Assembly (NCBI GenBank): GCA_964608495.1
Contig: CAZSOQ010000232.1
Coordinates: 1 to 8,371 of the forward strand
Direction: 5' to 3'
DNA from: JAKORR01 sp964608495
Lineage (GTDB): Bacteria > Armatimonadota > Zipacnadia > Zipacnadales > FEN-943
Length of the DNA: 8,371 bases
Positions within the stretch are counted from its first letter, which is position 1; the number at the start of each line of letters is the position of its first letter. The notes under the pieces were generated by a model, which was not told the DNA's origin, made no database searches, and worked only from the letters and a program-made list of their open reading frames with translations. A program made the position numbers and the translations under genes. This document shows, in pieces, positions 1-6,464 of this stretch.

Positions 1-1079
1 TCGCTCTCGCCCTCTCCCTCGCCGTCAACCAGCGTTGCGCGGCCTTCCCCGGGGCCTTCGCCGAATCCCTGCACGCCTCGCCTCTTCTCATCGCCGCCTG
101 GTATGTCACCGCCCTCGCCGCTTACCTGCTGGCCCGCCATGGAGGACGCGTCGCCCGCGCCATCGGCCTGCTGGGCGGTCTGCTCGGCATCGCCATCCTC
201 CTGGTGCTCACGGCCACGCCCCAGCGTCCCCCCGAGGTCACGGTCACCTGGCTCGATGTCGGCGAGGGGCTCGCCACGGTCATCGAGACCCCGGACGGCC
301 ACTTCGCGCTCTTCGATGCCGGCAGCCGCGACCCGGACCTGCGCGGCTTCCGCGCCGCCGAGGACGTCCTTCTCCCCTACCTGCGCTCCCGCGGCTGCCG
401 GCGCCTCTCGGCCGTCGTCGTCTCCCACGCCGACGTGGACCACTTCAACGCCGTGCCCCGCTTGGCCGAGAACCTGCCCGTGGACTGCCTCGTCGTTGCC
501 CCCTGGGGCGAGGGCGAGGAGTATGCGAAGCTGCTGGGGGACCTCCGCGGGAGGGGTGTTGCCATCCAGGTCGCCCGCGCCGGCGCCGCGCTCGAGCTGG
601 GGCCCGCTAGGCTGCGATTCCTGCACCCCCAGCACTACAGGACGGCGAAGGAGCCGGGCCGCGATAACGACGACTGCCTCGTGGCTATGCTCGAGGTCGC
701 CGGCCGCCGCGTGCTTCTGACCGGGGATGTGGAGACCGCGGGGCAGCGGGAGGTCCTGCGCTCGGCCGGCCGGCCCGCCCTGCGCGCCGACATCCTCCAG
801 GTGCCCCACCACGGCCGCAAGAGCGCCTTCCTCCCCGACTTCCTCGACGCGGCCGCACCCGCCCTGGCCGTCGTCCCCGACGGCCCCGAGTACCTAGGCG
901 GCAGCCTCGATCCGCGCCTTGGCGACTACCTCCCACCGCGCGGCGCGGCGCTCTTGCCCACCAGCCGGTTCGGCGCCGTTACCGCCAGGCTCGGGGAGAA
1001 GGGCGTGACCTGGCGAGCCTTCCTGCCCGGCCGCGGCTCAGATCCGCTCCCGCCGCCGCACGATCGCCGCGTAGACTAG
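1..1079 (+). CDS. comEC: ComEC/Rec2-family DNA uptake protein, C-terminal part (5' truncated by window)
   Basis: The frame is open from the first bases (first full codon at 3) and ends at TAG 1077-1079, giving 358 visible residues; the N-terminus is outside the window. Residues ~28-45 and ~52-70 are hydrophobic segments that fit the end of the ComEC competence membrane domain. A metallo-beta-lactamase domain follows from ~78: DVGEGLA (85-91), the metal-site motif SHADVDH (141-147), NDD (222-224), LLTGD (238-242) and LQVPHHG (265-271). In this family the membrane part forms the channel that imports single-stranded DNA, and the MBL domain is thought to degrade the non-transported strand. A GTG at 204 could be read as a start, but it lies inside the last membrane segment and continuous ComEC-like sequence precedes it. 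Two details differ from the common form: E for Q in DVGQG, and FNA rather than xGG after the metal-site H147. The 3' end overlaps the convergent RDD gene by 42 bp. Family assignment is firm; competence itself is inferred. Confidence 0.88.
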   Translation, partial: ALALSLAVNQRCAAFPGAFAESLHASPLLIAAWYVTALAAYLLARHGGRVARAIGLLGGLLGIAILLVLTATPQRPPEVTVTWLDVGEGLATVIETPDGHFALFDAGSRDPDLRGFRAAEDVLLPYLRSRGCRRLSAVVVSHADVDHFNAVPRLAENLPVDCLVVAPWGEGEEYAKLLGDLRGRGVAIQVARAGAALELGPARLRFLHPQHYRTAKEPGRDNDDCLVAMLEVAGRRVLLTGDVETAGQREVLRSAGRPALRADILQVPHHGRKSAFLPDFLDAAAPALAVVPDGPEYLGGSLDPRLGDYLPPRGAALLPTSRFGAVTARLGEKGVTWRAFLPGRGSDPLPPPHDRRVD

Positions 1080-1808
1080 CTCCAGCAGGGCCTCCGGCTG
1101 GTCGGGAGTGCCCGCCGGTAGCGTCCCCAGCCGCGCCCGCACGCTGGCGGCCAGCCGATGGGCCAGGCCCATCCGCACCTGGGGGTCCACCTCGTCCCGC
1201 CGCTCGATGAAATGCTCGACGGCGTCCGCCTCCTGCTGGGTCAGCTTGGGCACCAGGGGCACCATCAGCACCACCTGCTGCTCCGCCGCCCCCACCAGCG
1301 GCGGGGCGTCCTCGGGCTCCTCCTCGATCCGCTCCATGACCACCACCGTCCCAGCCACGAAGTCCCCCAGCCGCTTGCTCTGCTTGCTGAACAGGATTGA
1401 GATGATGCCGCAGAAATAGTATGCTGGCAGGAAGTCCACCAGTCGCATAATGTTGCGCAGCAGGGACTCGGTCAGAGTGATGGGGGTGCCATTGTCCCGG
1501 ATGACGCGCAGGCCCGCCTGTCTCTTCCCGGGCGTCTGGCCGTTCCAGAGCATCTCGAAGATGACGAAGTAACCCAGGAAGATGAAGATGTTGGCCCCGA
1601 TCATCACCAACAGCACTGCCACCCCGCGCTCCGCCAGGGACGGGAAGGCGTCGGACAGCACCGCCAGTCCCACCAGCAGCAGCCCGGCGGCGGCGGTCTG
1701 GATGATGATATCCAGCAGGGCCGCGAGGAATCGCGAGCCCACGCCCGCCAGCACGTAGGAGAACTGGACATGCTCGGGCGTCTCGATATCCAGGCGGTCG
1801 TCTTCCAT
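1038..1808 (-). CDS. RDD family membrane protein
   Basis: 256 residues from ATG 1808-1806 to TGA (complement of 1038-1040). The N-terminus has the usual family layout: a short polar lead containing IETPEHVQF, then LAGVGSRFLAALLD, carrying the signature Arg (R26) and first Asp (D33). Membrane segments lie at about 29-51 and 62-86. WNGQTPGKRQAGLRVI (88-103) and RNIMRLVDFLP (118-128) are typical RDD motifs. A further hydrophobic stretch at ~128-140 precedes RLGDFVAGTVVV (147-158), which carries the second Asp (D149). A cytosolic, acidic and probably helical tail of ~95 residues follows. RDD proteins are poorly characterised; some are linked to transport or ion homeostasis, and no substrate can be inferred here. 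The frame stays open upstream to an ATG at 1916, but that extension is Arg/Ser-rich and lies inside the opposite gene, whereas 1808 has a GGAG nine bases upstream. The gene is divergent from the SpoIIM-family gene, a frequent partner of RDD proteins. Confidence 0.88.
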   Translation of the reverse strand: MEDDRLDIETPEHVQFSYVLAGVGSRFLAALLDIIIQTAAAGLLLVGLAVLSDAFPSLAERGVAVLLVMIGANIFIFLGYFVIFEMLWNGQTPGKRQAGLRVIRDNGTPITLTESLLRNIMRLVDFLPAYYFCGIISILFSKQSKRLGDFVAGTVVVMERIEEEPEDAPPLVGAAEQQVVLMVPLVPKLTQQEADAVEHFIERRDEVDPQVRMGLAHRLAASVRARLGTLPAGTPDQPEALLELVYAAIVRRRERI

Positions 1809-2874
1809 GGATAGCGACTCCGGCTTCGGCGCTGAGGAGTCAGTACCACAGCCCAGCACCCCGCGCCAAGCCCGCTGGCGCGAGCTCGACGCCCTGCTGC
1901 GGCGCGTGGACGCCACCGGCCTTCGCAGCCTCGGGCCTGACGTCCTCGAGCGCCTGGTTGTCCTCTACCGCGCGGCCACCGCCGACCTGGCCCGTGCCCA
2001 GAGCGAGGGCTGGCCGCGCCAGGTGCGCGAGTACCTCAACGAGCTGGTCGCCCGGGCCCACGGCCGCGTCTACGCTGCTCAGCCCCGCGCCCGCGTGGGC
2101 CTCCTCGCCTACTTCCTCGGCCTGGTGCCCACGACCTTTCGCCGACGCTGGCGCTATGTGGCCGCCGCCACCCTCCTCAGCGTCGGCGTCGCCGTCGCCT
2201 TCTACTTCGCCGTACGCTCCGATCCTGCCCTCGGCCACGAGCTGCTGGGCGGCTTCGCCGACGAGCTCGAAAACTTCGCCACCAGCGAGGACCCTGCCGG
2301 TCACTACTTCGCCGATCAGCCCTTCGTCCAGTACCTGGGCGGCGGCGCCTTCTCGGCCTACCTGTTCCTCCACAACCTGCGCGTCGCCGTCCTCTGCTTC
2401 GCCGGCGGCGTGACCTTGGGCCTCGGCACCATCTACCTGCTGCTGGCCAACGCCATGATGCTCGGCGTCTTCTTCGCCGTGGGCGCCAACGCGGGCGGCC
2501 TCGCCAAGCTCACGTCCGTGGTCGCCCCCCACGGCGCCCTCGAGCTCCCCGCCATCTTCATCTCCGCGGGCGGCGGCCTCCTCATGGCCCACGCCCTCAT
2601 CAGCCCCGGCAAGTGGCGCCGCGCCGACGCCCTCCGCATGGCCGCCCGCGACGCCCTCGCCCTTCTCCTGTCCGCCGCTCCCCTCTTCCTCGCCGCCGGC
2701 ATCATCGAGGGCAACCTCAGCCCCCGCTTCCAGGGCTTCTTCGGCAACGACACCGCGCGCTTCGTCTTCGCCGTCGGCGTCTTCATCGTCATGCTTCTCT
2801 ACATCCTCTGGGGCGACAGGCTTCTGCCCGAGGGCGCCAGGCGCCGCATCCCGTCCGTGCCGCCCTGGCCCTGA
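1807..2874 (+). CDS. SpoIIM / DUF95-family integral membrane protein
   Basis: 355 residues. ATG 1807 is the first usable start after an in-frame TAG at 1756-1758; only a weak AGGCGG (1792-1797) precedes it. The N-terminal ~110 residues are soluble and helical, with family-typical ALLRRVDATG (29-38), LYRAATADLARAQ (53-65) and LNELVARAHGRVY (77-89). Membrane segments follow at about 117-136, 191-208, 210-227, 245-265, 284-300 and 318-336. The family hallmark PHGALELPAI (241-250) precedes the segment FISAGGGLLMAHALI. SpoIIM itself acts with SpoIID and SpoIIP in septal peptidoglycan remodelling during Bacillus engulfment, but this wider family occurs in many non-sporulating bacteria, commonly beside RDD, MoxR and DUF58 genes, where its role is unknown. 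No other sporulation gene is visible, so sporulation should not be inferred. The gene is head to head with the RDD gene and 45 bp upstream of the GT2 gene. Confidence 0.88.
   Translation: MDSDSGFGAEESVPQPSTPRQARWRELDALLRRVDATGLRSLGPDVLERLVVLYRAATADLARAQSEGWPRQVREYLNELVARAHGRVYAAQPRARVGLLAYFLGLVPTTFRRRWRYVAAATLLSVGVAVAFYFAVRSDPALGHELLGGFADELENFATSEDPAGHYFADQPFVQYLGGGAFSAYLFLHNLRVAVLCFAGGVTLGLGTIYLLLANAMMLGVFFAVGANAGGLAKLTSVVAPHGALELPAIFISAGGGLLMAHALISPGKWRRADALRMAARDALALLLSAAPLFLAAGIIEGNLSPRFQGFFGNDTARFVFAVGVFIVMLLYILWGDRLLPEGARRRIPSVPPWP
1818..1821 (-). promoter_or_regulatory. Ribosome binding site deciding the RDD start
   Basis: On the minus strand GGAG lies 9 nt upstream of ATG 1808-1806. 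It sits inside the first codons of the divergent SpoIIM-family gene. It supports the start at 1808 over the upstream ATG at 1916. Confidence 0.55.
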
Positions 2875-2919
2875 GGCCCAGCCCGCTGGCGTCCCTTTCC
2901 GCCCGGTATGTGAGGCAAA

Positions 2920-3630
2920 ATGACCCAACCGCACACACCTCGCGTTGTCGCCGTGATCTGCGCCCGCAATGAGGCCCCCAGCATCGGCCCCATCATCCAG
3001 GGCTCCCTCCAGCGCGTGGACGAGGTCCTCGTCCTTGACGCCCACTCCACCGACGGCACCCCCGACATCGCCCGCAACCTCGGCGCCACCGTCGTCCAGG
3101 ACGAGGCCCCCGGCAAGGGCGCGGCCATCCGCCAGGCCATCCGCATCGCCCACGCCGACATCCTGGTGTTCCTCGACGCCGACGGCTCTCACGACCCCGC
3201 CGACATCCCCAGACTCCTCGAGCCCCTCCTGTCCGACCGCGCCGACATGGTCATCGGCTCCCGCGTCGAGGGCGGCAGCGACGAGCTCCTCAGCATCCAC
3301 CACTTCTTCCGCCGCGTGGGATCGTGGATCATCCGCGCGTCCGTCAACCGCCACTTCCGCGTGCGTCTCACCGACATCCAGAACGGCTTCCGCGCCGCGC
3401 GCCTGTCCATCCTTCGCGACCTCGACCTGCGCGAGGACATCTTCACCATCGAGCAGGAGATGACCATCAAGGCCCTCCGCCGCGGCTACCGCATCATCAA
3501 CGTCCCCGCCCGGGAGTACGAGCGCAAGCACGGCCGCTCGCGCATCAGCGTCCCCCGCCACGGCTGGCGCTACGTGGTCTCGTGGCTCAAGTACACCTAC
3601 TTCCAGCACGACAGGCCCGCGCAACCATGA
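2920..3630 (+). CDS. GT2 family glycosyltransferase, polyprenyl-phosphate sugar synthase-like
   Basis: 236 residues, single GT-A domain, with no predicted membrane anchor. GAGG at 2912-2915 lies 4 nt before the ATG. The N-terminal VVAVICARNEAPSIG (9-23) is the usual GT2 nucleotide-binding strand. VLDAHSTDGT (38-47) follows, then the metal-binding DAD motif in FLDADGSHDPADIP (84-97), VIGSRVEGGSDELLS (111-125), LTDIQNGFRAARLS (150-163) and EQEMTIKALRRGYRI (178-192). The SHDP and DIQNGFRA motifs are typical of dolichyl-phosphate mannose/glucose synthase relatives (DPM1, and archaeal or bacterial equivalents). These transfer a sugar from NDP-sugar to a polyprenyl phosphate on the cytosolic face. 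The chain lacks the C-terminal membrane helices of longer family members and ends shortly after the catalytic domain. Its stop overlaps the next ATG (ATGA, 3627-3630), which implies translational coupling to a membrane protein that could use the lipid-linked sugar. The class is certain; donor sugar and acceptor are not shown. Confidence 0.9.
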   Translation: MTQPHTPRVVAVICARNEAPSIGPIIQGSLQRVDEVLVLDAHSTDGTPDIARNLGATVVQDEAPGKGAAIRQAIRIAHADILVFLDADGSHDPADIPRLLEPLLSDRADMVIGSRVEGGSDELLSIHHFFRRVGSWIIRASVNRHFRVRLTDIQNGFRAARLSILRDLDLREDIFTIEQEMTIKALRRGYRIINVPAREYERKHGRSRISVPRHGWRYVVSWLKYTYFQHDRPAQP

Positions 3631-5108
3631 GCGACGACGCAGGCCCTGCCACCCCGGGTGAAGACGCCACAGCTCGGGGCGCCTCAGCCGACCCGGCGCC
3701 CGCGCCCGACGAGCGCGCCGAGCGGTCCTTGCCCCGGCGAGCCCTGCTCGGCCCGGCTCTCGCCCTGCTCCTGCTGAGCCTCACCTACAGCTATGTCATC
3801 CCCCTCGGCTACGGCCCCGACGAGCCGCGCCACTACTGCTTCATCCGCCTCCTCTGGGCCGGCCGGCAGCTCTCCCGCGTGCTGCCCGACGGCAGGGAGA
3901 TCGGCAACGCCATAGCCATTCACCCGCCCACTTACTACCTCGCCGAGGGCCTGCTGTGGTACCCGGCCCAGTGGCTCGGCCGGACGCTGGCCCCCCACGC
4001 CCGCCAGGGCCTGCTCCGCGCCCTCGTCGTCGGCGCCGAGCCGGCGCGCGTGCCGCACGACCTGCTGGACGAGGCCGTCGTCTACCGCGTCTTCCGCCTC
4101 ACGTCGCCCCTCTGGGGCCTCGCCACGCTCGCCCTGGCCTTCCTGGCCCTCAGAGCCCTGTGGCCCAACCGCCCGCGCCTCGTCCTGGGCGTCACCTGGC
4201 TCATGGCCCTGTGGCCCCACGCCCTCATGAACTTCGGCACCATCACCAACGACTGCGGCGCCAACCTCGCCGGCGCTCTCTTCGTCTGGTACTGGGCCTG
4301 CGGGGCCGCTCGCGGCGCCGGCGACTGGCGCCACGCCGCCTGGGCCGGTGCCGTCACCGGACTCGCGGGGATGATGAAGGGGCAACTCCTGCTGTGCCTC
4401 ACGCCCGTGATGCTCGTCGCCCTCGCCTGGCCCCACGGCCGCGCCTTCTGGCGCGATGCGGCCTTCTGGCGACAGGCCCTGGTGGCCCTGCTGGTGCTCC
4501 TGGTGATCGCGGGGCCCTGGTACGGGCGCAACCTCGCCCTCTACGGCCAGATCAACTACGTCGCCCCGGGCTACGAGGCGATCCCGCGCGGCATGAGCTT
4601 CCTCGACGCGCTGCTCATCGGCCTGGTCGGCAAGGTCCTTCTCGCCACCGCCGGCGGCCTCTTCCGCAGCATCTGGGCCCAGGTCGGCTGGTTCCCGGAC
4701 GCTCTCGCCCCGGTCCTCTACACCCTCCTCGGGCTCCTCACCGCCGCCGCGCTCAGCGGCGTTGTCCTGGGCCTCAGGACTCGCCGCAGGCTCGCGGCGC
4801 CGCCCCTCGACCCCCAGCGCGCCCGCGGTCTTGCCGCCCTGCTCTTGCCCTACCCGATGATCCTGCTGCTCAATCTCTACGTCGTGCTTTTCGTCCACTT
4901 CGGCCCGTACCAGGGCGGGCGGTATCATCTGTTCGCCTTGCCCGGCCTGGCGACGGCCCTCGTGTGGGGATGGCTGGGGCTACCTCGCGGACGCTGGGTC
5001 CTGCCGGCCGCGCTGGGTCTTTTCGTGCTGCTCAACGCCGTGAGCATCGCCAACCTGGCGACCTACCTCAACCCCCTCCACGCCACGACGGTCCTCCTCG
5101 GCCAGTGA
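3627..5108 (+). CDS. Multi-pass GT-C-like membrane glycosyltransferase (DUF2142/GT39-like)
   Basis: 493 residues starting at the ATG that overlaps the GT2 stop. The open frame extends upstream to 3324, but that part is Arg/Pro/His-rich and runs inside the GT2 gene. A polar, Ala/Pro/Asp-rich tail (1-38) precedes a first membrane segment (~39-60). The next loop holds GPDEPRHY (63-70), in the position of the acidic catalytic motif of GT-C enzymes, and HPPTYY (99-104), which resembles the HPPLYY of GT39/ArnT-type proteins. Further marks are ITNDCGANLAGAL (206-218), GPWYGRNLALYGQ (296-308), SIWAQVGW (348-355) and GPYQGGRYHLFALPG (427-440); the last three are typical of DUF2142 proteins. About 10-11 hydrophobic segments are visible. 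GT-C enzymes take sugar from a polyprenyl phosphate donor and transfer it on the outer face of the membrane, which fits the coupled GT2. The acceptor (lipid, glycan or protein) is unknown, and DUF2142 activity is inferred from fold similarity only. Confidence 0.82.
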   Translation: MSDDAGPATPGEDATARGASADPAPAPDERAERSLPRRALLGPALALLLLSLTYSYVIPLGYGPDEPRHYCFIRLLWAGRQLSRVLPDGREIGNAIAIHPPTYYLAEGLLWYPAQWLGRTLAPHARQGLLRALVVGAEPARVPHDLLDEAVVYRVFRLTSPLWGLATLALAFLALRALWPNRPRLVLGVTWLMALWPHALMNFGTITNDCGANLAGALFVWYWACGAARGAGDWRHAAWAGAVTGLAGMMKGQLLLCLTPVMLVALAWPHGRAFWRDAAFWRQALVALLVLLVIAGPWYGRNLALYGQINYVAPGYEAIPRGMSFLDALLIGLVGKVLLATAGGLFRSIWAQVGWFPDALAPVLYTLLGLLTAAALSGVVLGLRTRRRLAAPPLDPQRARGLAALLLPYPMILLLNLYVVLFVHFGPYQGGRYHLFALPGLATALVWGWLGLPRGRWVLPAALGLFVLLNAVSIANLATYLNPLHATTVLLGQ

Positions 5109-5171
5109 CCTTCCCGGCCCACGCTCCCCTCGCACCGCGCCTTCGTCCTCTTCTCGCCAGGCCGACCAGGC

Positions 5172-6206
5172 TCACCCCGACACCCTCAGCGCGAAATACA
5201 CCACCTCGTCGCTGTGCCCCGGTCGCTTCACCCGCACGGCCAGGTCGTAGGCGCCGGCCGCTCCCAGCGCCATGGTCCCCATGAACCTGCCGGGATCCAC
5301 CCGCTCCATCGCCGCCACCTTCCCGGCGTCCGGCGATCCCACCGGGTACACGAAGGCGCTCACGGCGGCCCCGGCGTCTCCCTTGCCTTCCACGCCGTCA
5401 ACGTGGACGTGAAGGTCCGCCTCGCCCACAGTGAGCACCGCCGGCGCGTGCATCACCGACACGCTGCCCGAAGCGATCGCTCTCACCAGCGCCTTGCCCG
5501 GGGGTGTGGCGCCGCGGCCGCTCCTGGCCAGGGCCCGGCAGCCACTGCACGATCCGCCGCCCATCTCGCCGCGGGGCCCGCCGCCTTCACTCTCCTCATG
5601 CATCATGCACCCTACGCCACACTTGCGCTGCTGCATCATCCCCCGGCACACCGGGCAGTTCGAGCAGTCACCGGTCACCTCGCACACCACCGTGGTGCTC
5701 ACCTTGTTCAGATCGTGGTCGTACACCGTCAGCTCGCCGCCGCGCAGCAGGTACACGCCCTTCGCGTCGGCCTCCACCTCGGCGCGTCCCATCATCTGCA
5801 TCGTGTGCATGCCGTGCATGCGCTGCATCTCGGACAGGCCACCGCCGCCGCCCTTGCCTCGGCCCATGCCCATGCCCATCCCCATGCCCCCGCCCCTCCT
5901 AGCTTCGGGGGCTCTCATCGTGCCGCACATCGGGCACATCCCACACTGCACCATCTTGCCCATCTGCCGCGGCATGTTGGGCAGCTCAACGGCCTTGACC
6001 GGCTTCAGATCGGGGCCGAGCTTGAGGAGTTGGTCGCCGCGGAGCAGGTACACGCTCCCGTTCCAGGCCGCGATGTCCGCGGCGCCCATCATCCGCATCA
6101 TCGGGGTCTCCGCCGGTCCCACCACCGCCTCCGGGGGGCCCATCTGCGCCAGTCCCGCGCTCGCCACCACCACCAAACCCAGGATCATCAGCACCGTTCT
6201 GCACAT
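5172..6206 (-). CDS. Exported Met/Cys/His-rich protein with duplicated CxxCPxC units; putative metal binder
   Basis: 344 residues from ATG 6206-6204 to TGA (complement of 5172-5174). Residues 1-21 look like a Sec signal peptide: basic start, hydrophobic LMILGLVVVASAG, then AGLA before Q21. Two related units follow. Unit 1 (~36-94) has MMRMMGAAD, GSVYLLRGDQLLKLGPDL and CGMCPMC (C88, C91, C94). Unit 2 (~134-187) has HTMQMMGRAEVE, KGVYLLRGGELTVYDHDL and CSNCPVC (C181, C184, C187). Between them lie a Met-Gly run (107-115), a Gly run and the Met/His-rich MQRMHGMHTMQMMG (127-140). More Cys lie at 175, 196, 200, 220 and 223. The C-terminal ~90 residues (from VLTVGEADLHVHVD, 257-270) read as an Ig-like beta domain resembling YtkA-like modules. 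Clustered Met, Cys and His in an exported protein suggest Cu or other soft-metal binding; this is inference. I do not recognise a named family. The frame continues upstream to 6410 but is Arg-rich and would bury the signal peptide. Confidence 0.75.
   Translation of the reverse strand: MCRTVLMILGLVVVASAGLAQMGPPEAVVGPAETPMMRMMGAADIAAWNGSVYLLRGDQLLKLGPDLKPVKAVELPNMPRQMGKMVQCGMCPMCGTMRAPEARRGGGMGMGMGMGRGKGGGGGLSEMQRMHGMHTMQMMGRAEVEADAKGVYLLRGGELTVYDHDLNKVSTTVVCEVTGDCSNCPVCRGMMQQRKCGVGCMMHEESEGGGPRGEMGGGSCSGCRALARSGRGATPPGKALVRAIASGSVSVMHAPAVLTVGEADLHVHVDGVEGKGDAGAAVSAFVYPVGSPDAGKVAAMERVDPGRFMGTMALGAAGAYDLAVRVKRPGHSDEVVYFALRVSG
5863..5886. repeat. In-frame hexanucleotide repeat (CCCATG)4, one unit variant
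   Basis: Four consecutive hexamers, CCCATG CCCATG CCCATC CCCATG, lie inside the Met/Cys-rich gene and encode alternating Met-Gly (residues 108-115) on the minus strand. Because the unit is 6 bp, slippage would change the number of Met-Gly pairs without breaking the frame. Confidence 0.8.
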
Positions 6207-6209
6207 ACG

Positions 6210-6221
6210 CCTCACGCTCCT
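6210..6221 (-). promoter_or_regulatory. Ribosome binding site(s) supporting the Met/Cys-rich protein start
   Basis: The minus strand reads AGGAGCGTGAGG. AGGAG (complement of 6217-6221) lies 10 nt before ATG 6206-6204, and GAGG (complement of 6210-6213) lies 3 nt before it. Either could serve; together with the signal peptide immediately downstream they support the start at 6206. Confidence 0.5.
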
Positions 6222-6464
6222 GTGCCGTGTCCTCAATCGCGGCTCGACGCGTCCACCACGCTTGCGAGCCACTGGCGGGTCCCTTCGCCGTGGCTCACGG
6301 TACTCCTGCGCCACCAGGGCCCCCAGCGGCACCCGTCCGGCGGGATCCATCCTGTCAGGTCGGCGGCGATTCGGGGTAGTGGGGTTCCTGTCCGGGTCGT
6401 GGGGCGCCATGGCAGTCCGGCCTCGAATCGGGGAGGCAGCGGGCGCCGGAGGACGCCCTCACGC

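Noticed and set aside
1809..1916. RDD protein starting at the ATG at 1916
   Set aside because: The extra 36 residues are Ser/Arg-rich and antisense to SpoIIM coding sequence. Family members begin near the TPE motif shortly after the 1808 start.
1807..2874. SpoIIM-family gene as evidence of endospore formation
   Set aside because: The DUF95 family is widespread in non-sporulating bacteria, and no other sporulation gene is in view.
1840..3624. A 594-codon open frame on the minus strand opposite the SpoIIM and GT2 genes
   Set aside because: Product is Gly/Asp/Glu/Val/Ala-rich with no domain signal, as expected when reading antisense to GC-biased codons. The plus strand holds two clear family matches over the same bases.
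3324..3626. N-terminal extension of the DUF2142-like protein by 101 residues
   Set aside because: It would lie wholly inside the GT2 gene and is Arg/Pro/His-rich; the ATGA overlap start at 3627 fits the family length.
3684..4928. A 414-codon minus-strand frame opposite the DUF2142-like gene
   Set aside because: Low-complexity Gly/Glu/Ala product without hydrophobic or family motifs; shadow of the real membrane protein.
6351..6359. CCTGTCAGG as a palindromic operator upstream of the Met/Cys-rich gene
   Set aside because: Nine bases is too short to stand out, there is no second copy nearby, and no promoter elements are recognisable around it.
6207..6410. N-terminal extension of the Met/Cys-rich protein to an ATG at 6410
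   Set aside because: The 68 added residues are Arg/Pro-rich with a weaker third-position G/C preference, and they would bury an obvious signal peptide that has its own ribosome binding site.
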